Assembly: GCA_041905525.1 (NCBI GenBank)
Contig: JAYRKY010000016.1
Coordinates: 14,443 to 78,442, forward strand
Direction: 5' to 3'
DNA from: SHVO01 sp041905525
GTDB lineage: Bacteria > Pseudomonadota > Alphaproteobacteria > Rhodospirillales > Rhodospirillaceae
DNA: 64,000 bases
Of this stretch, positions 24,488 through 32,142 are shown piece by piece. Each line of letters begins with the position of its first letter. Positions within the stretch are counted from its first letter, which is position 1. The translations under genes and the position numbers were made by a program. Below the pieces are notes generated by a model. That model was not told the DNA's origin, did not search any database, and saw only the letters and a list, made by a program, of their open reading frames with translations.

Positions 24488-24594
24488 GTCGATTTAGACA
24501 CTATGCCCTCAAACCAAGGCACAATGCGCGCCATATCGAAATGGCCGGCTTCAAACATGCGAATCATATCGCGATGAACCTCATCCGACGGCAT
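24484..24594 (-). CDS. Possible 36-residue small protein downstream of udgX
   Basis: ATG 24594 lies inside the last codons of udgX in another frame and the frame runs to a TAA overlapping the dnaE2 stop. The peptide (MPSDEVHRDMIRMFEAGHFD, then ARIVPWFEGIVSKS after one Met) looks protein-like, with an amphipathic helix and a Trp. It fills exactly the space between the udgX and dnaE2 stops. There is no clear ribosome-binding site, so translation would be coupled to udgX. Family unknown; it may be chance. Confidence 0.28.
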   Translation of the reverse strand: MPSDEVHRDMIRMFEAGHFDMARIVPWFEGIVSKST

Positions 24595-25213
24595 GTTTCA
24601 ATACCTTCAGATCTTTCACGAACGCTCTGTAAGCGGCGGCCTTCGCAAGCTTATCTGGAATACGCAGCAGCGCGGAGGGATGGGTGGTTACGACCGCGGT
24701 CGCGCCGCTTTCCAACGCGATTGCGCGTCCACGCAGCTTCGCGATGGTCCCGGCCTTGCCGAGCACCGCTGTCAAAGCGGTGGCCCCCAAGACAAGGACC
24801 AGCTTGGGCTGGATGAGCTCGAGTTCCTTTTTCAGCCACGGATAACAGGCCTTAATCTCGGTCGCGCCCGGCTTCGCATGAATGCGCCGCTTTCCCCGTG
24901 CCTCGAACTTGAAATGTTTCACCGCATTTGTGACGTAGGCCTTATCGATATCGAGGCCCGCCTCCTCCATGGCCGTCCGGAGCATGGCGCCCGCCGGACC
25001 CACAAATGGTTTCCCCGCGAGATCCTCCTTATCGCCCGGCTGCTCGCCCACAATCACGATCTTGGCCCGCGTGGGTCCATCGCCGAACACGGTTTGGGTT
25101 GCGTTTCGCCAGAGCGGACAGGCCCGGCATCGCAAAGCCGCGGCCCGCTCCTCCGGAATGCTATCGAGATCCGGGAGCAGTGCGTCGCGCGCTTCCCGGG
25201 TGAGCGCGCGCAC
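24581..25213 (-). CDS. udgX: UdgX-type uracil-DNA glycosylase
   Basis: 210 residues from GTG 25213, two bases after the ligD stop. The family-4-like UDG core is present: GEQPGDKED (56-64) as water-activating motif A, KPFVGPAGAML and the C-terminal THPSALLR. The decisive feature is GKRRIH at 107-112. The KRRIH loop is diagnostic of UdgX, whose His forms a covalent bond with the abasic sugar after uracil release. Cys29, Cys32 and Cys123 sit at iron-sulfur ligand positions. The frame is open further upstream (to 25285), but that would overlap ligD by 70 bases and exceed the family length. It sits tail-to-tail with imuA-imuB-dnaE2 and directly downstream of ligD. Confidence 0.9.
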   Translation of the reverse strand: MRALTREARDALLPDLDSIPEERAAALRCRACPLWRNATQTVFGDGPTRAKIVIVGEQPGDKEDLAGKPFVGPAGAMLRTAMEEAGLDIDKAYVTNAVKHFKFEARGKRRIHAKPGATEIKACYPWLKKELELIQPKLVLVLGATALTAVLGKAGTIAKLRGRAIALESGATAVVTTHPSALLRIPDKLAKAAAYRAFVKDLKVLKHAVG

Positions 25214-25215
25214 GG

Positions 25216-27126
25216 CTAATGGGCCATCAGGGATTTGAGAGTCTTCTTCGTGATGCTTTGCTTGGTGGTCAGCATCGCCTTCCAAGGATCCTTGAAGCGT
25301 TTGGTGACGCGGGCGATTACCTTGTCCAGCGTGAAGTCCTGCGGGGTCACGCCGGCTTCAAGCTCGGCCCAGGAAATAGGCGTTGCGATGAGCGCCCCCG
25401 GCCGCGCGCGGGTGGAATAGGGTGCAATGGCGGTGGCGCCGCGTCCATTGCGGAGATAGTCCACGAAGATCTTTCCCTCGCGCTTCTTCTTGGACATGTT
25501 GATCAGATACATATCCGGATCGGTCGCGGCGAACCGGTCGGCGACGACGCGCGTGAACTCCTTCACCGCGTCCCACTCCATCAGGGGCTTGAACGGCACC
25601 ACTACATGGAGTCCTTTACCACCGGTGGTTTTCACAAAGCTCTCAAGCCCGAGGTCCTTCAGGAAGGCCCGCATGTCCTGGGCCGCCGTGACCACCTTCG
25701 GCCATTTGACGGCGGGGTCTGGATCGAAGTCGAACACCACCATGTCGGGCTGTTCGAGTTTTTTGTAGTGGCTGCCCCAGCAATGGATTTCGAGCACGCC
25801 GCGTTGGACAAGCGAAACGAGTCCCTCGGCGGAATCGATCAGCAGCACGGTGTCATTATGTCCGCCGCCTTGCGGGAGTTCGCGGATGGCCTCAGGCAAC
25901 CCCGCGCCCGCGTGTTTCTGGAAAAAGCAGGCGGGGCCGACGCCGTCGGGACAGCGCACGAGGGCCAGAGGGCGGTCCGCCACATGGGGCAGCATTGCGT
26001 CCGCGACCGCTTCGTAATATTCGGCGACCTGAAGCTTGGTGATCCCCTGATCCGGAAAGATCGCGCGCTCGGGATGGGAAATGCCGATGCCGAGAACTTC
26101 GGGCCGCGCCTCCCCCTTCTTGCGTCCCGCCGCCGGACGCGCAGTCTTCTTTTTGGACGGCTTCGCGAGTGCTGTTTCCACGGCTTCCACCTTCTCCGGT
26201 TTAACGTCTTTGGGCGCCTTGTCCTCACGCAGGCCCTGGAAGGCCGCGTGCCGTAAAATCCGATCGGACGTCCACGCCGAGAACTCGACTTCGGCCACCA
26301 ACTTGGGATCGACCCACACGGCCCCGCGCCGGGCATCGGTCGGCATCTTTTCGAACGATGATGCGGAGCGCTTCAACTTCGAAAGGCGGCGGAAGAGCTC
26401 GCCCGCCATCGCGTTGGTGTATCCGGTGCCCACCTTCCCCACGTAGACAAGCTTGCCATCGACATACTCGCCCATGAGCAGGGCGCCGATGGCTGTGTCC
26501 GAGACGGTGGACAGCATGAAGCCGCCGATGACGAACTCCTGGCGTTCAACGACTTTGATCTTGAGCCAGCTGCGCGTGCGCCCTGAGACATAGGGCGCTT
26601 CGGCCTGCTTCGAGATAATCCCTTCGACCCGCATGTCGGCTGCGGCGCGAAAGAACCGCGCGCCATCGCCGATCTGATGGTCGCTGTAGATGAGGCGCTG
26701 CGCCCCTGCGGCCGCAAGCACATCATGCAAGCGTTGCTTCCGCTCGACCAGCGGGAGGGTACGCAAATCCTCGCCGTCCAAAAAAAGAAGGTCGAAGAGA
26801 TAAAAAACCAACCGGCCGCTTCCGCTGGTGAACCAGTTCTGCAATCCGGAAAAGTCACTTCGGCCGTTCTCGCCGAGAACCACGGCCTCGCCATCGAGAT
26901 ATCCGTTCTGGATCTCGAGCTCCTCCAACTCCTTTACCAGCGGCGCGAACTTATCGGTCCACTCCTGGCCGCGGCGGGTGAGGAGCACCGCCTTGCCCGC
27001 ATCAATCCGCGCATGCAGGCGGTAGCCGTCGAACTTGATTTCGTGCAGCCAGTCGGCGCCGCCGGGCGCCTTGTCGACGCGGGTGGCTAGTTGAGGCTCA
27101 ACGAAGCGAGGCGGCGCTTTGAAGTT
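25216..27126 (-). CDS. ligD: DNA ligase D, ligase and polymerase domains (frame-shifted 3' part)
   Basis: About 636 codons. The ligase domain starts with FKAPPRFVEPQLATRVDKAP and the catalytic WLHEIKFDGYRLHARID (nucleotidyl-accepting Lys in KFDG). It continues through GYLDGEAVVL, VFYLFDLLFLDGEDL, EGIISKQ and SWLKIK. After a Lys/Ala-rich linker (about residue 285-320) comes the primase-polymerase domain with metal-binding DFDPDP and TTGGKGLHVVVP. PE-Lig-Pol order matches proteobacterial LigD. This part is in the -1 frame relative to the PE part. There is no ATG, GTG or TTG between the A9 run and the catalytic Lys, so it cannot be started separately with an intact active site. Expression needs a -1 slip at 27125-27133, or the run is one A short. 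No ku gene is in the window. Confidence 0.88.
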   Translation of the reverse strand, partial: NFKAPPRFVEPQLATRVDKAPGGADWLHEIKFDGYRLHARIDAGKAVLLTRRGQEWTDKFAPLVKELEELEIQNGYLDGEAVVLGENGRSDFSGLQNWFTSGSGRLVFYLFDLLFLDGEDLRTLPLVERKQRLHDVLAAAGAQRLIYSDHQIGDGARFFRAAADMRVEGIISKQAEAPYVSGRTRSWLKIKVVERQEFVIGGFMLSTVSDTAIGALLMGEYVDGKLVYVGKVGTGYTNAMAGELFRRLSKLKRSASSFEKMPTDARRGAVWVDPKLVAEVEFSAWTSDRILRHAAFQGLREDKAPKDVKPEKVEAVETALAKPSKKKTARPAAGRKKGEARPEVLGIGISHPERAIFPDQGITKLQVAEYYEAVADAMLPHVADRPLALVRCPDGVGPACFFQKHAGAGLPEAIRELPQGGGHNDTVLLIDSAEGLVSLVQRGVLEIHCWGSHYKKLEQPDMVVFDFDPDPAVKWPKVVTAAQDMRAFLKDLGLESFVKTTGGKGLHVVVPFKPLMEWDAVKEFTRVVADRFAATDPDMYLINMSKKKREGKIFVDYLRNGRGATAIAPYSTRARPGALIATPISWAELEAGVTPQDFTLDKVIARVTKRFKDPWKAMLTTKQSITKKTLKSLMAH

Positions 27127-27926
27127 TTTTTTTGAGCCATCTTGGGCGCGGCCTTTTTCGCCCCGGCCTTTTTCACCGGCGACTTCTTCACCGGCAACTT
27201 CTTCAACGGCGACTTTTTCATTAGCGTTTCCGTGGCCGCCAGCTCTTGACCCCGCCGGTCCGGGGCATGGTCCGCCTTTCGGGCACGGTCGGAGATCCAG
27301 ACATCCTTGATACTCTCGGCGATCTTCTCCATGTCCCGGCCAGTCTTTACGCTGGTGTCCTTCGCCAGCAGCGCATCCGGCTCGCCCGGTTGCGCGTAAT
27401 CATCCTTGTCCTTGATCAGAAGCCAGGCCGGATTGCGTTCGTTGGGCTTGGGCTTCATTCGCACGAGGGCCCATTGTCCCTGCATCTTGTCGCCGTGGAG
27501 GATGAACTTCATACGCCCGGCGCGGTAGGTTTCGCGCGCGTCGCCGATGGGCTCCCAGGTGCCGCGGTCCCACAGCATGACGGTGCCGCCGCCGTATTGC
27601 CCCTTCGGAATGATGCCTTCGAATCCGCCATAGGCGAGCGGATGGTCCTCGGTCTGCATGGCGAGACGCTTAACGGCCGGGTCGACGCTCGGACCCTTCG
27701 CGACCGCCCAACTCAGCAGTACGCCATCCATCTCGAGACGAAAGTCGTAGTGGAGATGACTGGTGGCGTGCTTTTGCACGACGAACGAATGTCCCTTGCC
27801 GCCGACCTTCTCACGACCGCTGGGCTCGGCGGTCTGCGTGAAGTCGCGCATCCGCTGGTATTTCTTGAGCGCCGTGGCGGCGGTATTCCGCCGCGGCTTC
27901 GGGGCGGACTTCGTTTTGGTCGCCAT
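27087..27926 (-). CDS. ligD: DNA ligase D, 3'-phosphoesterase domain (5' part, ends after frameshift)
   Basis: 279 residues from ATG 27926 (MATKTKSAPKP). The 3'-phosphoesterase domain is complete: FVVQKHATSHLHYDFRLEMDGVLLSWAVAKGPS with the metal-binding His residues and Asp, DHPLAYGGFEGIIPKGQYGGG, and WALVRMK...NPAWLLIKDKDDYA. It trims 3' ends during non-homologous end joining. A Lys-rich linker (repeats of SPVKK/SPLKK) follows. After the A9 run the frame gives only 13 more residues before TAG at 27087. In the -1 frame the chain would continue into the ligase domain, giving a normal LigD of about 903 residues. So this is either a truncated PE protein or the 0-frame product of a slippery gene. 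Confidence 0.85.
   Translation of the reverse strand: MATKTKSAPKPRRNTAATALKKYQRMRDFTQTAEPSGREKVGGKGHSFVVQKHATSHLHYDFRLEMDGVLLSWAVAKGPSVDPAVKRLAMQTEDHPLAYGGFEGIIPKGQYGGGTVMLWDRGTWEPIGDARETYRAGRMKFILHGDKMQGQWALVRMKPKPNERNPAWLLIKDKDDYAQPGEPDALLAKDTSVKTGRDMEKIAESIKDVWISDRARKADHAPDRRGQELAATETLMKKSPLKKLPVKKSPVKKAGAKKAAPKMAQKKTSKRRLASLSLN
27125..27133 (-). other. A9 slippery run at the ligD frame break
   Basis: On the coding strand nine A residues are read in frame 0 as CAA AAA AAA ACT, which contains the classic -1 slippery heptamer A-AAA-AAA. A -1 slip, or one extra A, gives CAA AAA AAA AAC and joins the PE frame to the ligase frame without any stop. Candidates are programmed -1 frameshifting, polymerase slippage, phase variation, a true mutation or a sequencing error in the homopolymer. 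Confidence 0.8.
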
Positions 27927-28021
27927 TCCAAACCCGCATTGAATCGCGCGCGGCGGACGCCGCACACGACAGACATAACGGATGGTCCTTACCTAGGTTC
28001 CGCGCACGCGGAGTCCAGGCG

Positions 28022-28324
28022 TCAGGTGGGGCGTGCCGGCTCGTCGCAAAGGCTGACCACTTCCTTCAACGCGCCCTGCAGGACTTGCACGCTTGGCGGC
28101 TTCTCAATCGGCCAGGACATGTCGATGTCGGCGTACTGACGCTGCGCATACTGCCGGATGGCGCCGGCATCGAGACTTCCGGCGGTGCGCCGCGCGCGTT
28201 CCTCGGCCCAAATCCGGCGAATGGCCAACGGCAGCGGACCCGCGGGCGCGGTCCCGCTGATGTAGTCCGTCACCAGACCATGAATCTTCACCAAGAAAGC
28301 CTGCGCAGCTTCGTTCCGGTCCAT
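28022..28324 (-). CDS. Hypothetical protein, 100 residues
   Basis: Starts at ATG 28324 (MDRNEAAQAFLVKIHGLVTD); the frame extends 10 codons further up without a ribosome-binding site. It is predicted largely helical, with no signal peptide or membrane segment. Notable parts are PLPLAIRRIWAEERARRTAG and AGAIRQYAQRQYADIDMSW. It has no recognisable domain. It lies upstream of ligD in the same direction (gap about 95 bases) and is divergent from the DUF3096 gene. It may be co-regulated with ligD, but nothing in the sequence proves it. Confidence 0.5.
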   Translation of the reverse strand: MDRNEAAQAFLVKIHGLVTDYISGTAPAGPLPLAIRRIWAEERARRTAGSLDAGAIRQYAQRQYADIDMSWPIEKPPSVQVLQGALKEVVSLCDEPARPT

Positions 28325-28442
28325 TGCCCCAGCCCCAACAGTTGCGACTCGCAATCATAAAGCGATTGCACTCTGGGAAGCAACATTTGAGGGAGGCCCG
28401 CCGTTGCATTGGCCGAGGCTCGGCAACGCAAGGATGGTCCCG

Positions 28443-28586
28443 ATGACTAATATCGTTCTTATTCAGCCGCTTGTGGCGCTTATCGCGGGAATCCTGATCC
28501 TGATCGTTCCACGATTGCTGAACTACGTGGTGGCGCTCTATCTGATCATTATCGGCGTGCTGGGACTGGCCGCAGGATGGGCCTAG
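28443..28586 (+). CDS. DUF3096 small membrane protein
   Basis: 47 residues, consisting of a short N-terminus and two hydrophobic helices: IQPLVALIAGILILIVPRLL and YVVALYLIIIGVLGLAAGW. This matches the DUF3096 family of tiny inner-membrane proteins of unknown function. ATG 28443 has AAGGA 8 bases upstream, which decides the start over the longer frame beginning at 28404. It is convergent with mccA (33 bases apart), with a short GC-rich inverted repeat in the gap. Confidence 0.78.
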   Translation: MTNIVLIQPLVALIAGILILIVPRLLNYVVALYLIIIGVLGLAAGWA

Positions 28587-28619
28587 CCCCCCGGACGCGC
28601 AGGACGGGGGCCGGACGGT

Positions 28620-30497
28620 TTATTTCGCCGCCTCGATCACCGCGAGCACAGTCCCCTCGACCGCCTGGCCACCCTCGGACGCATTGAGAGATGCGACCTT
28701 GCCGTCGAACGGCGCCGTCAGCGTATGCTCCATCTTCATGGCTTCGAGGATGAGCAAGGCCTGCCCCTTCGTCACGGCGTCGCCTGCCTTCACCTTCACC
28801 GAGATCACTTTCCCCGGCATCGGCGAGACGATCGAGCCGCTGCCGGCACCGGCGCCGTCGGTGGCATGGATCGCCGCGATGGCGAAGGCATGCGCGTCGC
28901 CGCCGTCGAAGACGACGATATCGTCGCCGACCATGCGTCCGTGAAGCATAGGCGCGTGCGCTTCGACCTCGACGTCAAAGGTGTTCGCTCCGGCGCGCAA
29001 GCGGACGTGCGTGTGCGGTTCGCCGGAGAGACGGAAGCCGCGCAGACGCGACCATGGTGACGGGCTGCCGGCGTGGGGATTGGCCGCAAGGCGCGCGCGC
29101 GCGGCGGCCTGCAGAACCGAGGACGAGGGTTCGGTTTTGGGAACCAGACGCTCGAGCCGCTGTTCGATGAACGCCGTGTCGATCTTGCCGGCGATGAAGT
29201 CCTCGTCGGCGAGGGCGCGTCGCAAGAACCCGGCGTTGGTGCGCACGGGCCATACCTCGACCTCGCCGCACGCCGCGCCGAGCCGCGCGGCCGCTTCGGC
29301 GCGGGTGGGACCGGACGCAATGACCTTCGCGATCATCGGATCATAGAACGGACTGACTTCGCCGCCTTCCTCGACCGCGCTGTCCACGCGCACGTTCGCG
29401 GGCATGCGGAAGTGGGTCAGCGGTCCCGTCGAGGGCAGGAACCCGGTGGCGGGATTTTCCGCGTATAACCGCGCTTCCATGGCGTGGCCGGTGATCTTCA
29501 GTTCGCTCTGTTTGAGCGGCAGCGGTTCGCCTGAGGCGACCCGCAGTTGCCACTCGACCAGATCCTGACCGGTGATCGTTTCGGTGACGGGGTGCTCGAC
29601 CTGCAAGCGGGTGTTCATTTCCATAAACCAGATGCGGTCGGCGCGCAGACCTTCCGAGGCATCAGCGATGAACTCGACGGTCCCGGCGCCCTCGTATTTG
29701 ATGGCCTTCGCCGCCTTGACGGCGGCGTCGCACACGGCGGCGCGGGTCTTTTCGTCCATGCCCGGCGCCGGCGCTTCCTCGATCACTTTCTGATGGCGGC
29801 GCTGCAGCGAGCAATCGCGTTCGAACAGATGGACGGCGTTGCCATGCTGGTCGGCGAACACCTGCACTTCAATGTGGCGCGGGCGCGTCACGTACTTCTC
29901 GATCAGGACGCGGTCGTCGCCGAACGACGCCGCCGCCTCGCGCTTCGCCGACGCCAGCGCCGCGGCAAATTCGGAGGCCGCGTTCACGCGGCGCATTCCC
30001 TTGCCGCCGCCGCCGGCCACGGCCTTGATGAGCACCGGATAGCCGATACGGTCCGCTTCGGCGGCGAGCTTGGCTTCACTCTGATCTTCGCCAAGATAGC
30101 CCGGCGTCACCGGCACGCCCGCCTCGGTCATCAACTTCTTGGCGGCGTCTTTGAGGCCCATGGCGAGGATCGAGGACGCGGGCGGCCCCACCCAGATCAA
30201 GCCCGCGGCCTTCACCGCATCGGCGAATTTCGCGTTCTCGGACAAGAAACCATAACCGGGATGGATCGCCTCTGCACCCGTCGCCTTGGCGGCGTCGAGG
30301 ATCTTCTGTTGCACGAGATAGCTTTCGCGCGCGGCAGGCGGACCAATGTGGACAGCGGCGTCGGCCTCGCGCACGTGAAGCGCATTGGCGTCGGCATCGG
30401 AGTAGACGGCGACGGTGCGCACACCGAGACGGCGGGCGGTACGGATGACGCGGCGGGCGATTTCACCGCGGTTGGCAATGAGAAGAGAACGAAGCAT
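28620..30497 (-). CDS. mccA: Methylcrotonyl-CoA carboxylase biotin-containing subunit alpha
   Basis: 625 residues. The biotin carboxylase domain (1-450) has the N-terminal LLIANRGEIARRVIRTARRLG, the ATP-grasp Gly loop KAVAGGGGKGMRR and the MEMNTRLQVEHPVTE signature. The C-terminal biotinyl carrier domain has EAMKMEHT with biotinyl Lys588. It carboxylates biotin for transfer to 3-methylcrotonyl-CoA in leucine degradation. Assignment to MCC rather than another acyl-CoA carboxylase rests on mccB and the isovaleryl-CoA dehydrogenase gene directly upstream. It starts 10 bases after mccB; ATG 30497 is chosen because the protein N-terminus is conserved from there. Confidence 0.92.
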   Translation of the reverse strand: MLRSLLIANRGEIARRVIRTARRLGVRTVAVYSDADANALHVREADAAVHIGPPAARESYLVQQKILDAAKATGAEAIHPGYGFLSENAKFADAVKAAGLIWVGPPASSILAMGLKDAAKKLMTEAGVPVTPGYLGEDQSEAKLAAEADRIGYPVLIKAVAGGGGKGMRRVNAASEFAAALASAKREAAASFGDDRVLIEKYVTRPRHIEVQVFADQHGNAVHLFERDCSLQRRHQKVIEEAPAPGMDEKTRAAVCDAAVKAAKAIKYEGAGTVEFIADASEGLRADRIWFMEMNTRLQVEHPVTETITGQDLVEWQLRVASGEPLPLKQSELKITGHAMEARLYAENPATGFLPSTGPLTHFRMPANVRVDSAVEEGGEVSPFYDPMIAKVIASGPTRAEAAARLGAACGEVEVWPVRTNAGFLRRALADEDFIAGKIDTAFIEQRLERLVPKTEPSSSVLQAAARARLAANPHAGSPSPWSRLRGFRLSGEPHTHVRLRAGANTFDVEVEAHAPMLHGRMVGDDIVVFDGGDAHAFAIAAIHATDGAGAGSGSIVSPMPGKVISVKVKAGDAVTKGQALLILEAMKMEHTLTAPFDGKVASLNASEGGQAVEGTVLAVIEAAK

Positions 30498-30507
30498 GGG
30501 GGCGTCC

Positions 30508-32115
30508 TTACATCCGGAAGACGCCGAAGGTGGTCTTCGGAATCGGAGCGTTGAGACTGGCGCTGATGGCGAGGCCGAGCACGTCGCGGGTTTGCGCCGG
30601 ATCGATGATGCCGTCGTCCCACAGGCGCGCGGTGGCGAAGTATGGATTGCCTTCGGCTTCGTAGCGTTCGCGGATCGGCGTCTTGAAGGCCTCCTCATCC
30701 GCCGCGGGCCAGGTTTCGCCCTTGGCTTCCATCGCGTCGCGGCGAATGGTGGCGAGCACCGAGGCGGCCTGTTCGCCGCCCATGACGGAGATACGGCTGT
30801 TGGGCCAGGTGAAAAGCATGCGCGGGCTATAGGCGCGGCCGCACATTCCGTAGTTGCCGGCGCCGAAGCTGCCGCCGATCAGTACCGTGAATTTCGGGAC
30901 CTGGGCGCAGGCCACCGCGGTGACGAGCTTGGCGCCGTCCTTGGCGATACCGCCGGCTTCGTATTTACCGCCGACCATGAAGCCAGAGATGTTCTGCAGG
31001 AATAGAAGCGGAATATTGCGCTTGCAGGCGAGTTCAATGAAATGCGCGCCCTTCAGGGCGCTTTCAGAGAACAAGACGCCGTTATTGGCCAGAATGGCGA
31101 TCGGCTGGCCCCAAATATGCGCGAAGCCGCACACCAGGGTGGTTCCATAGAGCGCCTTGAACTCGTCGAACTCGGAGCCGTCGACAATACGCGCGATCAC
31201 TTCGCGCACGTCGTAGGGCGCGCGCACGTCCGTGGGCACCACGCCATAAAGCTCCGCCGGATCGTAGGCCGGCGGCTTGGGATCGCGCAGGTCGAGATCG
31301 ACCTTCTTCACAGTGTTCAGATTGGCGACGATGGAGCGCACGATCTGGAGCGCATGTTCGTCATTGTTGGCGACATGGTCGACGACGCCGGAGCGGCGCC
31401 CGTGTGTATCCGCGCCGCCGAGTTCTTCGGCCGAAATGACTTCGCCAGTCGCCGCCTTCACCAGCGGCGGTCCGCCGAGGAAGATGGTGCCCTGGTTGCG
31501 CACGATGACGGTTTCGTCGCTCATGGCCGGCACGTAAGCGCCGCCCGCCGTGCAAGAGCCCATCACGCAGGCGATCTGCGGGATATCCATGGCGCTCATG
31601 TTGGCTTGATTGAAGAAGATACGTCCGAAATGTTCGCGGTCAGGGAAGACTTCGGCCTGGTGGGGCAGATTGGCGCCGCCGCTGTCGACGAGATAGACGC
31701 ACGGCAATCTGTTCTGCTGGGCGATTTCCTGCGCGCGCAGGTGCTTCTTCACCGTCAGCGGGAAGTACGCGCCGCCCTTCACCGTCGGATCGTTGGCGAC
31801 GACGAGGATTTCGCGTCCGGAGACGCGGCCGACGCCGCACACCATGCCCGCGGCGGGCGCGTCGTCGTTGTACATTCCGAACGCGGCGAGCGCGCCGATC
31901 TCGAGGAACGGCGAGCCGGGATCGAGCAATTGGCCGATGCGGTCGCGGACCAGCAGCTTCTTGCGCCCGACATGGCGCTTACGCTGGTCTTCGGGTCCGC
32001 CGAGCCCGATGCGGGCCATATGCCCGCGCAGCTCCTCGACCAGCGCCCGGTTGTGGGCGGCGTTCTTCTGATACTGCTCGCTCTGCGGATTGATCTGCGA
32101 TTGAAGCTTCGGCAC
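30508..32115 (-). CDS. mccB: Methylcrotonyl-CoA carboxylase carboxyltransferase subunit beta
   Basis: 535 residues with GTG start at 32115 (GGGGA about 9 bases upstream). It is a crotonase-fold carboxyltransferase with acyl-CoA and biotin oxyanion holes: YLVDSGGANLPHQAEVFPDREHFGRIFFNQANMSA, VMGSCTAGGAYVPAMSD and, in the C-terminal half, FTVLIGGSFGAGNYGMCGRAY. SGGANLP and DREHFGRIF segments are typical of methylcrotonyl rather than propionyl carboxylases. It forms the holoenzyme with MccA. It lies 27 bases after ivd and 10 before mccA in one operon. Confidence 0.93.
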   Translation of the reverse strand: MPKLQSQINPQSEQYQKNAAHNRALVEELRGHMARIGLGGPEDQRKRHVGRKKLLVRDRIGQLLDPGSPFLEIGALAAFGMYNDDAPAAGMVCGVGRVSGREILVVANDPTVKGGAYFPLTVKKHLRAQEIAQQNRLPCVYLVDSGGANLPHQAEVFPDREHFGRIFFNQANMSAMDIPQIACVMGSCTAGGAYVPAMSDETVIVRNQGTIFLGGPPLVKAATGEVISAEELGGADTHGRRSGVVDHVANNDEHALQIVRSIVANLNTVKKVDLDLRDPKPPAYDPAELYGVVPTDVRAPYDVREVIARIVDGSEFDEFKALYGTTLVCGFAHIWGQPIAILANNGVLFSESALKGAHFIELACKRNIPLLFLQNISGFMVGGKYEAGGIAKDGAKLVTAVACAQVPKFTVLIGGSFGAGNYGMCGRAYSPRMLFTWPNSRISVMGGEQAASVLATIRRDAMEAKGETWPAADEEAFKTPIRERYEAEGNPYFATARLWDDGIIDPAQTRDVLGLAISASLNAPIPKTTFGVFRM

Positions 32116-32142
32116 CTGACGGTTCCCCTCTTCCGCTTATTC

